A stretch of DNA of 7,849 bases. Source: an uncultured Atopobiaceae bacterium. Its GTDB lineage: Bacteria; Actinomycetota; Coriobacteriia; Coriobacteriales; Atopobiaceae. Position 1 is the stretch's first letter; each line of letters begins with the position of its first letter. A program made the position numbers and the translations under genes. A model generated the notes under the pieces. It was not told the origin of the DNA. It was given only the letters and a program-made list of their open reading frames with translations, and did not search any database. Shown piece after piece: positions 1 through 6,156 of the stretch. The stretch lies in assembly GCA_947303905.1 (NCBI GenBank), contig CAMYZR010000049.1:1-7849 (forward strand), in the 5' to 3' direction.

Positions 1-573
1 CTCCTGGCTGGGGGAGGGCGTCACGTGCGCACCGAAGGTCTGCATCACGGAGCGGCGGAAGGGCTTCTGCTCGTAACTGGTGCGCACCATGAAGACGTCG
101 CAGTCAAGGCCGAAGCGCGCAGCGGCCTCGGAGAGTGCGGTGCCCCACTGACCGGCGCCGGTCTCGGTGGTGATAGTGGAGAGACCCTGCTCATATGCGT
201 AGTAGGCCTGCGCGATGGCGGAGTTGAGCTTGTGCGAGCCGCTGGTGTTGTTGCCCTCGAACTTGTAGTAGATCTTGGCGGGGGTGCCGAGCGCCTTCTC
301 CAGGCTGTAGGCGCGGCAGAGCGGGCTCGGGCGATAGATCTTGTACATCTCGCGGATGCCCTCGGGGATGTCGATGAAGCGCGTCTCGTCATCGAGCTCC
401 TGGCGGACGAGTTCGTCGGCAAAGACCGGTGCGATGTGGGCGAACTCCGCCACGACACCGTTGGGCAAGCGCATGGGCTCGGGCTTTGTGGGCATGTCGG
501 CGCGGAGGTTGTAGTACTGGGTGGGGATCTGGTCCTCGGACAGGTAGACGCGGTACGGATCCTGCTTGGCCAT
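1..573 (-). CDS. trpB: TrpB2-type tryptophan synthase beta chain (5' part, runs off window)
   Basis: This is the N-terminal 191 residues of a PLP-dependent TrpB-like enzyme, which condenses indole with L-serine to give tryptophan in the cytoplasm. It reads in frame to base 1, so the C-terminus is missing. The TrpB2 (TIGR01415-like) subfamily is indicated by the long N-terminal segment and the RPSPL motif (81-85). It is also indicated by SGSHKLN (111-117), whose K115 is the expected Schiff-base lysine, by ETGAGQWG (137-144), and by SYEQKPFRR (166-174). Classical TrpB1 lacks the N-terminal extension. The ATG at 573 is preceded 5 nt upstream by AGAAAGGAGG, a near-perfect Shine-Dalgarno. The gene lies 44 bases downstream of the tryptophan T-box terminator, so its expression should rise when tRNA-Trp is uncharged. 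TrpB2 enzymes often work as stand-alone indole-salvage synthases. No trpA is visible, although it could lie beyond the edge. Confidence 0.93.
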   Translation of the reverse strand, partial: MAKQDPYRVYLSEDQIPTQYYNLRADMPTKPEPMRLPNGVVAEFAHIAPVFADELVRQELDDETRFIDIPEGIREMYKIYRPSPLCRAYSLEKALGTPAKIYYKFEGNNTSGSHKLNSAIAQAYYAYEQGLSTITTETGAGQWGTALSEAAARFGLDCDVFMVRTSYEQKPFRRSVMQTFGAHVTPSPSQE

Positions 574-617
574 GGTGGCCTCCTTTCTGCGCGGGCTGCG
601 CTGTGAGGACGGCCAAC

Positions 618-661
618 AAAAAACGCCCGTCCTCGACCGATGGGGGTCTCGAGGACAAGCG
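618..661 (-). terminator. Intrinsic terminator of the tryptophan T-box
   Basis: The minus strand has a 13-bp stem between CGCTTGTCCTCGA (661-649) and TCGAGGACGGGCG (636-624), with two G-U pairs and a short closing GG/CC extension. Six T residues (623-618) follow immediately. Its 5' arm overlaps the antiterminator 3' strands. It should terminate transcription when tRNA-Trp is charged, before the trpB2 Shine-Dalgarno. Confidence 0.9.
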
Positions 662-691
662 TGATGGGATACGCCTGCGGTGCCACCTCGA
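649..691 (-). promoter_or_regulatory. T-box antiterminator helix
   Basis: On the minus strand, TCGAGG (691-686) pairs with CCTCGA (654-649) to form helix A1. The seven-base bulge TGGCACC (685-679) is left single stranded. GCAGGCG (678-672) then pairs with CGCTTGT (661-655), including G-U pairs, to form helix A2. This is the canonical antiterminator layout of transcriptional T-boxes. It uses the bases that otherwise form the 5' arm of the terminator, so the two structures exclude each other. Confidence 0.85.
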
Positions 692-906
692 TTAGCTGGC
701 GCAAGGCCAGCTCTCTCGTTGGAAGACCAACATCTTCCTGCTCTGTAACGGGAGCTCCCGTCGCGACTTCCACGCAGCTGCGCTTCTTCGCGCCCTCAGC
801 GGGTCCATTATGCCTGCCAGCTACCGCTCGGATCTCAGCTGCCCGTGCTCTCTGTAGGCGCCTCGACAGGTTTTACTTCCGCTTCTCAGGTTTGGCGACG
901 CTCTTC

Positions 907-935
907 AATTGAGCTGAGTGTACGGGAGTGCGCAA
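907..935 (-). promoter_or_regulatory. Weak candidate promoter for the T-box/trpB2 transcript
   Basis: On the minus strand TTGCGC (935-930) is separated by 17 bases from TCAATT (912-907). This would place a start site near 900, just before the first possible Stem I strand. The -10 match is poor (three of six), so position relative to the leader is the main support. Confidence 0.3.
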
Positions 936-993
936 AGACGCGCGAGCTATGGTAACTAACCCTTAACGTGGAGTATGAGAGGCAATTGACCGC

Positions 994-1866
994 TCAGTAG
1001 CCCAGAGACTTGAGCTTCTTCTGCAGGCGCTTGGCCATCGCATAGAAGTCGGCGTTGCTGATGGTCCCGGAGATCACGGCACCAACCAGCGGCATGGCCT
1101 TGCCCACCACCTGTCCGCCCAGGCGCTGCGCCAGTCGCTTGGTGAGCGTGTCGGAGATCTGGGCAACCTCGCGAGAGAGGGCCTTAGCCTCGAGCGCCAT
1201 ACGCAGGGCCGCGTCGTTGGCGCCCCCCGCCCTCAGCCGTGCGAGGCGGGAGAGCACCGCATCTGCCTGCGCGTCTCCTGCCATCACGCCAAGCATGATC
1301 ACCAGCGCGGATCCGCTTGCGGCGTCGGCCTGCCCGCCGCTGATGCTGATCAGGTCGCGCCAGCCGTAGAGGTAGGTGAGCTTCTGGATGCAGCGGATGA
1401 GGTACCCATAGAACTGTGCGAGGTCGGCCGGTATGGTCGCGGCGGCAGCCATGCCACCGGGTATGCCAGCTGCAATCGAGAGGACCGTGGTGCGGCGCGC
1501 ATCGCGGCCGATGGAGCGCTTGGCCATCTTATCGATGTCGCGTGGGGTGAGGCCTGCTTGCGCCGGGGTCGTGTCGATGGCGCGCCTCAGCTGATGCGCG
1601 TGCCTTCTGCCAAATGCCTCGGTGAGGTATGACGTGCGGTTGACGGCGGTTCCGGGGAGGCGCACCGCCTGGGCAACGAGCTCGTCAAAGGTGGGAAGCA
1701 TCGCCTGGAAGTCCTCGAAGGTCTCCCGATAGGCGTCTGCCGCGCCGTTCAGGACGTCGCGAGTCGCCGTGAGGGTCTGGGCAAAGAGGTCGGGCTCCGC
1801 CGTTGCGGGTGCGCTGTCGGGCTCGTTCTCGCTGGTGTCGGACCAGTCAAGGAGCTCATCGTCCAT
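994..1866 (-). CDS. EcsC-family protein
   Basis: This 290-residue protein resembles the EcsC family (PF12787-like) by eye. An acidic, probably disordered N-terminus (1-27) is followed by a helical region. A Gly/Ala-rich hydrophobic stretch at 129-165 (GIPGG... then IPADLAQFYGYLIR) leads into TYLYGW. A second hydrophobic segment near the C-terminus (AMPLVGAVISGTISN, 257-271) precedes a basic tail. This pattern, an amphipathic or membrane-associated helical bundle with no catalytic motif, is typical of the family, whose biochemical role is poorly defined. The ATG at 1866 lies 6 bases after the HAD stop codon. Its Shine-Dalgarno GGGAGGAG overlaps the last HAD codons, which implies translational coupling. 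No convincing terminator follows the stop. The alternative label is hypothetical membrane-associated protein. Confidence 0.72.
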   Translation of the reverse strand: MDDELLDWSDTSENEPDSAPATAEPDLFAQTLTATRDVLNGAADAYRETFEDFQAMLPTFDELVAQAVRLPGTAVNRTSYLTEAFGRRHAHQLRRAIDTTPAQAGLTPRDIDKMAKRSIGRDARRTTVLSIAAGIPGGMAAAATIPADLAQFYGYLIRCIQKLTYLYGWRDLISISGGQADAASGSALVIMLGVMAGDAQADAVLSRLARLRAGGANDAALRMALEAKALSREVAQISDTLTKRLAQRLGGQVVGKAMPLVGAVISGTISNADFYAMAKRLQKKLKSLGY

Positions 1867-1872
1867 GGAGGC

Positions 1873-2730
1873 TCACTCCTCCCTCATGAAGGCGGGCAGC
1901 ACCTCCACGCCCTGCCTGCGCGTCTCGCGGGCTGCCTCGGCAATCTGCTCGAGCGCGATGGCCACACCCTCCTCGGCTGCCGCACCAATGTGCCACCGTG
2001 CGGCGGCGGCCACCTCGGGGTTCGCATTTGCCACGGCGCAAGAGTGAGTTACCTGCGCAAACATGGCGAGGTCGTTCTCCGCATCGCCAAAGACGCAGAT
2101 CTCGTCGCGGCCGATGTCCAGCGCACGTGCAAGGACGCCGATGCCGTCGGCCTTGCTGAGCCCGTGGGGCACCACGTCAAACCATGTGCGTGTGGTGTTG
2201 TGGAAGTCGAACTCCGGGAAGGCGGCCCTGAGCTCGCTCTGCAGTGCGAGCTCCTCGGCGTGGGCCAGGTTGGCGATAATGCCGCACTTGACGACGGGAT
2301 AGGCGGGCAGCTCTTGACACGCGCGGTCTCCCCGCTGCGCGGCCTCGGCCAGGATGGGTCCGAGCTCCTCGCGGCTGCAGCCAACCCAGTCGGCGGTCCC
2401 GTCGGAATCGTAGGTGATGAGTGCCACGCCTCGGCGCCCGCGCAGCGTCTCGAGCAGGCGCAGCAGCACCGTGCGATCGAGCATCGACTCCTGCAGGAGC
2501 CTTCCCTCCAAGAAGACCTGCTGTCCGTTGACCATGATGCCCGTGGCATAGCTCTGCTCGTCATGGCGAAAGAATCCCGCCACCTCCAGAGGGTTGCGGC
2601 CGGTGGCGGGGCCAAAGACGATGCCCTCTGCCTGACAGGCGTGGATGGCGTCAATGGTGCGCCTGGTGACGCCATCGCCCCCATACCAGATGAGCGTGTT
2701 GTCCATGTCCGAGAGGACGAGCCTGACCAT
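1873..2730 (-). CDS. Cof-type HAD-superfamily IIB phosphatase
   Basis: This 285-residue cytoplasmic phosphohydrolase has all four HAD motifs. Motif I is DMDNT (8-12, nucleophile D8 and acid D10). Motif II is the Thr in ATGRNP (42-47). Motif III is the Lys in LSKADGI (191-197, K193). Motif IV is GDAEND (215-220). The long cap between motifs II and III, and the length, fit the Cof/type IIB subfamily, which dephosphorylates sugar phosphates and related small metabolites. The substrate cannot be read from sequence. The frame stays open upstream to 2946 inside rpiB, but homology begins at the ATG at 2730, 8 bases after the rpiB stop, so that start was chosen. Its Shine-Dalgarno is weak (GGAG, 12 nt away), consistent with coupling to rpiB translation. 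Pairing with a sugar-phosphate isomerase suggests a sugar-phosphate substrate. Confidence 0.9.
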   Translation of the reverse strand: MVRLVLSDMDNTLIWYGGDGVTRRTIDAIHACQAEGIVFGPATGRNPLEVAGFFRHDEQSYATGIMVNGQQVFLEGRLLQESMLDRTVLLRLLETLRGRRGVALITYDSDGTADWVGCSREELGPILAEAAQRGDRACQELPAYPVVKCGIIANLAHAEELALQSELRAAFPEFDFHNTTRTWFDVVPHGLSKADGIGVLARALDIGRDEICVFGDAENDLAMFAQVTHSCAVANANPEVAAAARWHIGAAAEEGVAIALEQIAEAARETRRQGVEVLPAFMREE

Positions 2731-2738
2731 GGGCGTGG

Positions 2739-3209
2739 CTACTCCGCAGCCGCCAGGGACTGGGTCTGCTCGATCTCGGTGAGCATCGCCACGCGCGCAT
2801 CGTGGCGGCCGCCCTCGTACTCGGCACCGAGCCAGGCGTCGACGATGTCCTTGGCCGTCTCGGAGCCGATGACGCGCGCGCCGAAGGCCACGATGTTGGT
2901 GTTGTTGTGCATGCGCGAGAGGCGAGCGGAGTAGGGCTCGGAGCACACCACGGCGCGGATGCCCTCGACCTTGTTGGCAGCCAGGCTGATGCCCACGCCG
3001 GTGCCGCAGATGAGGATGCCACCGTCGACCTCGCCAGCCTGGACGAGCTTGGCCACCTTGTAACCGCTGATGGGGTAGTTGAAGCTCTCGGCACTGTCGG
3101 TGCCCACGTTGACGATCTCGTAGCCCTTGTCCTCGAGGTAGGCCTTGATCTCGTTCTTGAGGTCGACGGCGGTGTGGTCGTTGCCAATAGCCAGCTTTTG
3201 CATTGCCAT
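2739..3209 (-). CDS. rpiB: Ribose-5-phosphate isomerase B (RpiB/LacAB family)
   Basis: This 156-residue aldose-ketose isomerase would interconvert ribose 5-phosphate and ribulose 5-phosphate in the non-oxidative pentose phosphate pathway. Family marks are GNDHTA (9-14), VGTDS (35-39) and the active-site loop ICGTGVGISLAANK (67-80, with C68 as the expected catalytic base). EPYSARLSRMHNNTN (91-105) and FGARVIG follow. GNDH replaces the more usual GSDH, and NYP (44-46) replaces DYP, so an allose- or galactose-6-phosphate isomerase specificity cannot be excluded. The frame is open to 3329, but the ATG at 3209 has AGGA 6 nt upstream and matches the family N-terminus; the ATG at 3203 is a less well spaced alternative. 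It is the first gene of the rpiB-HAD-EcsC operon. Confidence 0.93.
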   Translation of the reverse strand: MAMQKLAIGNDHTAVDLKNEIKAYLEDKGYEIVNVGTDSAESFNYPISGYKVAKLVQAGEVDGGILICGTGVGISLAANKVEGIRAVVCSEPYSARLSRMHNNTNIVAFGARVIGSETAKDIVDAWLGAEYEGGRHDARVAMLTEIEQTQSLAAAE

Positions 3210-3450
3210 GAGGAGTCCTCTCCGTGAGGTGTCAGTCTGATACTGATGATACGCGACGAACCCCTTGCGTGCATCGGGCTGGGGAAGTCTGCGTGTACTG
3301 TGCGTGTGCTTATGGATGCGGGGAGTCAAACGGGTTCAGACGGGGGCACCAGCTGGTCCCTGTCGGGCATAATGAGAGGTGCTTTGCCCGGCGAATCGCA
3401 CAATGGCGCCGGGTCGACCAGCCTGAGGGGCATTTGAGGAAGTGGGACAT
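3210..3450. promoter_or_regulatory. Divergent promoter region between rpiB and the GNAT gene
   Basis: No convincing gene lies in these 241 bases. On the minus side a TATCAT (3251-3246) is a five-of-six -10 match for rpiB, without a good -35. It lies within a direct repeat of TGATAC (3238-3243 and 3247-3252, plus-strand reading). On the plus side CATAAT (3368-3373) is a five-of-six -10 candidate for the GNAT operon, again without a clear -35. It is followed by a stem-loop CCCGGCG (3387-3393)/CGCCGGG (3407-3413) that would lie near the 5' end of that mRNA. The promoter calls are tentative. Confidence 0.35.
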
Positions 3451-3924
3451 ATGGCTCTTACCATCGGACAGGCGAGCGTTGCCGACATCAGCGCGCTCGA
3501 GCAGCTGCGCATGGACTATCTCAAGGAGGACTTCGGCGAGCTGACAGACGAGCAGGAGCAGATGCTGCTCGCCGAGATCGATCCGTACCTGCGCTGGCAT
3601 CTGGGTACGGGCCTCATGGTGTTTGTCGCACGTGACGACGAGGCGGGAATTGTGAGCTGCGCCTGGCTCCTGCTCATCGAGAAGCCGCCCAGCCCGCGCT
3701 TCCCGCACGGGCGCACGGGCACGCTCTTCAACGTGTACACTGCGCCGGCATTCCGTCGCAGGGGGTTGGCGAGCAAGGTGATGGACGCGCTGATCGAGGA
3801 TGCGCGCATACGCCACCTCGACCTGCTCGAGCTCAATGCGACCGAGGACGGTTACCCCCTCTACCGCTCGCTGGGCTTCCGTAACGCACACGAGAAGCAT
3901 CGCGCCATGCGCATGTGGCTCTGA
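3451..3924 (+). CDS. GNAT-family N-acetyltransferase
   Basis: This 157-residue single-domain acetyltransferase probably transfers an acetyl group from acetyl-CoA to an amine of unknown identity. The pyrophosphate-binding motif A is clear: NVYTAPAFRRRGLASKVMDAL (94-114) contains the RRRGLA loop (102-107) that follows strand beta4. The C-terminal YRSLGF (138-143) is the usual motif B element. The frame extends to a GTG at 3442, but GAGGA (3436-3440) would sit one base from it. The same GAGGA is 10 nt from the ATG at 3451, which was therefore chosen. The gene begins a likely operon; the next start is 23 bases after its stop. Substrate specificity cannot be inferred. Confidence 0.9.
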   Translation: MALTIGQASVADISALEQLRMDYLKEDFGELTDEQEQMLLAEIDPYLRWHLGTGLMVFVARDDEAGIVSCAWLLLIEKPPSPRFPHGRTGTLFNVYTAPAFRRRGLASKVMDALIEDARIRHLDLLELNATEDGYPLYRSLGFRNAHEKHRAMRMWL

Positions 3925-3947
3925 TCGAGAGAAACGGGGAGAGGACC

Positions 3948-4508
3948 ATGCTGCTGTTTGTCGACGCATGCCTGAGGGACGGCTCCCGTACCGAGCGTCT
4001 TGCGCGGATGTGGCTGGAGCGCCGCGCCTACGAAGGCGAGCTCCGTACGGTGTCACTCGCCGAGCTCGACGTCAACCCGCTTGAGGCAGTGGGCCCCAAC
4101 ACCATCAGCGCCTACTCGGCAGCGGTGGCAGGGGGCATCTACGACCATCCCATGTTCGAGTACGCCAAGGCTTTCGCGCGGGCTGACGAGGTGCTGATTG
4201 CGGCTCCGTTCTGGAACTACGGTCTGCCGGCGCTGCTCGACTGCTACCTCGAGCTCGTCTGCACGCAAGGCCTGACCTTCGACGTGGACGAGACGGGTGC
4301 CTACGTGAGTCTCTGCAGGGCCCGTCGTCTCACCTTCGTCTCCACGGCGGGCGGTGCCGCGCCGGATCCATGCGACGACCACGCCTATGGCAAGGTGCGC
4401 ACCTTGGCCACGCGCTTCTGGCACATACCGCAGATAGAGTATGTGGCGGCATGGGGCCTGGACGGACCAGGCGCAGACGTGGAGGCGCTGCTTGCCGACG
4501 CGCTATGA
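3948..4508 (+). CDS. Flavodoxin-fold NAD(P)H:FMN oxidoreductase / azoreductase-like
   Basis: This 186-residue cytoplasmic protein has the Flavodoxin_2-type layout. The first strand and the phosphate-binding segment are DACLRDGSRTERLA (6-19). After a middle region with ADEVLIAAPFWNYGLPALL (79-97) comes the PxxNYxxPxxL motif that holds the flavin in FMN-dependent NADH-azoreductases and quinone reductases. STAGG (132-136) lies in the second flavin-binding loop. It likely reduces quinones, azo compounds or a flavin partner with NAD(P)H. The frame opens at 3915 inside the GNAT gene, but the ATG at 3948 is preceded by GGGGAGAGG (3936-3944) at good spacing, so it is preferred. The gene sits between a GNAT gene and a transporter, which gives no firm clue to its substrate. 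Confidence 0.85.
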   Translation: MLLFVDACLRDGSRTERLARMWLERRAYEGELRTVSLAELDVNPLEAVGPNTISAYSAAVAGGIYDHPMFEYAKAFARADEVLIAAPFWNYGLPALLDCYLELVCTQGLTFDVDETGAYVSLCRARRLTFVSTAGGAAPDPCDDHAYGKVRTLATRFWHIPQIEYVAAWGLDGPGADVEALLADAL

Positions 4509-4514
4509 TATAAC
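4504..4514 (+). promoter_or_regulatory. Possible -10 element before the transporter gene
   Basis: TATGATATAAC overlaps the stop codon of the flavin reductase gene and contains TATGAT, a five-of-six match to a -10 box. No matching -35 is visible at 16-18 bases. It could allow separate transcription of the transporter, but read-through from upstream is as likely. Confidence 0.22.
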
Positions 4515-4544
4515 GCGGTACCAGTCCTGACGCTGCGGGGGCAT

Positions 4545-6140
4545 ATGCGCACTCGAACGCAGACAAAGGCGTTCCATCTGAACGTCCAAGACATCGACCT
4601 CTTTTCGGAGTGGCTCGACACATCCTTGGCGGAGCGTGGTGTGGAGCGCAAGCAGCGCACGCGCACGCGCCTGCTCATGGAGGAGATGCTACTTCGCTTG
4701 CGCGACCGCCTTGGCGAGCAGACGCAGGTGACCGCCGTCTGTGACAGGGACATGGTCGGCCGCCCGCGCCTGCGCATCGAGATTGCGGGCGAGCCGTTCA
4801 ACCCCCTCGCAGTCGTCGATTCTGAGCTCGGAACCTGGGAGAGCTCGCTGTTTACCGTCCTCGGTCCCTCGCCGCTGTACAGCCGAGAGGGCGGGCGAAA
4901 CGTCATCAAGATGCGGTTGCAAGGCAACCGCATGAATCCCATCGTCAGGATCTCCATCGCCATCTCCTTGGGCATCCTCCTTGGCTTTGTGGGCAACGCG
5001 GCATTTTCGGAGGGGACGCTGGAATTCGCGTCGGGCATACTCCTCATGCCCATCTATCGGATGTGGGGGCGTCTGCTCAATGCCATCTCCGGCCCCATCA
5101 TCTTCTTGACGGTGGTGACGGCCCTGCTGAACACCCGGCGCATCGAGGAGCGCGGGGGAAGCAGCATCCAGGTCATCGCGCGCTACTTCTTGGGGAGCAT
5201 CCTTGTCGTCTCCTTGGCGCTCGCCTGTACCTGGCCGCTGTTTCGCCTGGGCTACGTGCAACTGGAGATTGGAAGGGGGTTCTTCCTGGAGGTGCTTGAC
5301 CAGCTTCTGAGCATCGTTCCCACCAACATCTTCGAGCCCTTTCTGACCTCCGAAACCGCCCAGCTGCTCTTCTTGGCCTTTGCCTTCGGCCATATCCTCA
5401 ACGGTCTTGGCGGCAGGGTGGACTTGATTACAAAGTTCATGCGCCAGGCGAATGTGGTGGGCTTGCAGGTTGCAGGCATGGTCAGCTGGCTGGTGCCCAT
5501 TTTTTGCGCGATTTTCCTGTGCCTTGAGATCTGGGATGGGAACACGAGGCTCCTTCTGGCCCTCTGGAAGCCCCTGGTCTTGGCCCTGACAATCTCGACT
5601 GTCGTGATCTTGGGCATGGGAATCCTAGTGTCCCACCTTGTGGGGATGAAGGTCGGCAAGCTCTTTGCAGAGCTCTGGGATCCGTTCCGCATCTCCGTCA
5701 GGACGGCCTCGCTCGATGAGTCGTTTGCCGCGGCGCAAGAGTCATGCATCGATGGGTTGGGTATCGAGGAGGGCTACGTCAAGGTCGGACTTCCCCAGGG
5801 GCTGGTGCTCTACATGCCAGTCAGCGCGATCGGCACCATCGTGTTCACGCTCTTTGCGGCGCAGGCGCTCGGTGTGGAGGGCAATGCCGCCTGGTACCTT
5901 GCCGCCGTCGTCATGGCGGTCGTGGTGTTTGTGGCGACGCCTCCGGTGCCCGGGGCCAACCTGCTCGCCTACGTGGCGCTGTTCTCGACGCTGGGGATAC
6001 CCGATGCCGCCCTGCTCGACGCGATGATATTCGACATCGTGTTCGGGCTCTTTGCAAACGCGGCAAACCAGACCATGCTGCAGATGACGATGGCCTACCA
6101 GGCCAATCGCCTTGGGCTTATGCACCACGGCGGCCAGTGA
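4545..6140 (+). CDS. SDF/SLC1-type cation symporter with N-terminal GHKL-like domain
   Basis: This 531-residue protein appears to be two domains. Residues 131-520 form a hydrophobic integral membrane unit of the dicarboxylate/amino acid:cation symporter family. It has about eight membrane segments, with the first at 131-151 and others near 163-195, 208-230, 270-290, 305-328 and 338-365, followed by re-entrant-like segments. LGIEEG (405-410) and LPQG (416-419) align with the HP1-TM7 region, and PPVPGANL (466-473) with HP2. The Na+-site NMDGT is replaced by YMPVS (423-427). The TM8 substrate-binding Arg appears replaced by F500. Residues 1-125 are soluble and resemble a degenerate RsbW/GHKL fold: MEEMLL (45-50) at the N-box, AGEPFNPL (81-88) at the G1 box without its Asp, and a final GRNVIKMRL strand (117-125). 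The start at 4545 has only a G-rich Shine-Dalgarno. Substrate unknown. Confidence 0.8.
   Translation: MRTRTQTKAFHLNVQDIDLFSEWLDTSLAERGVERKQRTRTRLLMEEMLLRLRDRLGEQTQVTAVCDRDMVGRPRLRIEIAGEPFNPLAVVDSELGTWESSLFTVLGPSPLYSREGGRNVIKMRLQGNRMNPIVRISIAISLGILLGFVGNAAFSEGTLEFASGILLMPIYRMWGRLLNAISGPIIFLTVVTALLNTRRIEERGGSSIQVIARYFLGSILVVSLALACTWPLFRLGYVQLEIGRGFFLEVLDQLLSIVPTNIFEPFLTSETAQLLFLAFAFGHILNGLGGRVDLITKFMRQANVVGLQVAGMVSWLVPIFCAIFLCLEIWDGNTRLLLALWKPLVLALTISTVVILGMGILVSHLVGMKVGKLFAELWDPFRISVRTASLDESFAAAQESCIDGLGIEEGYVKVGLPQGLVLYMPVSAIGTIVFTLFAAQALGVEGNAAWYLAAVVMAVVVFVATPPVPGANLLAYVALFSTLGIPDAALLDAMIFDIVFGLFANAANQTMLQMTMAYQANRLGLMHHGGQ
4911..4933 (+). repeat. Perfect 10-bp inverted repeat at the domain junction of the transporter gene
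   Basis: ATGCGGTTGC (4911-4920) and GCAACCGCAT (4924-4933) are exact reverse complements separated by AAG. The repeat is within the coding sequence and covers codons 123-130, between the soluble N-terminal domain and the first membrane segment. The in-frame ATG at 4932 (M130) begins what looks like a natural symporter N-terminus. AAGG (4921-4924) lies 7 bases before it, in the hairpin loop. Confidence 0.75.
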
Positions 6141-6156
6141 GACTGACCTGTAGTTG

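Larger units (their letters stand above)
618..900 (-). promoter_or_regulatory. T-box riboswitch, tryptophan specific (upstream of trpB2)
   Basis: This transcribed leader reads uncharged tRNA-Trp and controls the downstream trpB2. Reading the minus strand, Stem I contains the loop-E AGTA (877-874), the AGAGA bulge (853-849) and a GCTGAGA distal-loop element (839-833). The specifier TGG (807-805) follows, in the familiar context TGG-ACCCGCTGAG. Next come CGGGAGCTCCCGTTA (760-746), a Stem III hairpin with GGAAGA/TCTTCC arms (738-721) and a 7-bp AGCTGGC/GCCAGCT hairpin (712-694). The T-box proper, GAGGTGGCACCGCAGG, is at 689-674. Its UGGC (685-682) pairs with the GCCA end of a tRNA carrying discriminator G, as tRNA-Trp does. 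The 5' end is estimated; a possible Stem I base pairs CGTCGC (900-895) with GCGACG (764-759). The folding was done by eye. Confidence 0.92.

Noticed and set aside
25..606. 193-residue plus-strand open frame opposite trpB2
   Set aside because: It is an antisense shadow caused by high GC at third positions; no recognisable domain.
45..773. 242-residue minus-strand open frame across the T-box and the start of trpB2
   Set aside because: It is out of frame with the clear TrpB2 homology and its upstream half is structured leader RNA; the translation is low-complexity Arg/Ser/Pro.
900..993. Search for a terminator after the EcsC gene
   Set aside because: Only a 4-bp GCGC/GCGC hairpin without a T-run is present, so no terminator can be called; read-through into the T-box leader is possible.
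1990..2934. 314-residue plus-strand open frame opposite the HAD gene
   Set aside because: Although long, it lies antisense to a HAD gene with all catalytic motifs, and it crosses the HAD/rpiB boundary.
2731..2946. Upstream extension of the HAD frame giving a 357-residue protein
   Set aside because: The added residues overlap rpiB in another frame and are Arg/His-rich with no homology; HAD motif I starts right after the ATG at 2730.
3210..3329. Upstream extension of rpiB to 3329
   Set aside because: The family N-terminus and a well-spaced Shine-Dalgarno fit the ATG at 3209.
3246..3437. 63-residue plus-strand open frame in the rpiB/GNAT spacer
   Set aside because: There is no Shine-Dalgarno, no homology and poor composition; this stretch contains the likely divergent promoters.
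4689..5393. 234-residue minus-strand open frame opposite the transporter
   Set aside because: It is antisense to the continuous membrane-protein frame; composition is Gln/Asp/Gly-rich with no domain.
6141..6156. Search for a bidirectional terminator between the convergent transporter and PPTase genes
   Set aside because: Only 16 bases separate the stops and no inverted repeat or T-run is visible.
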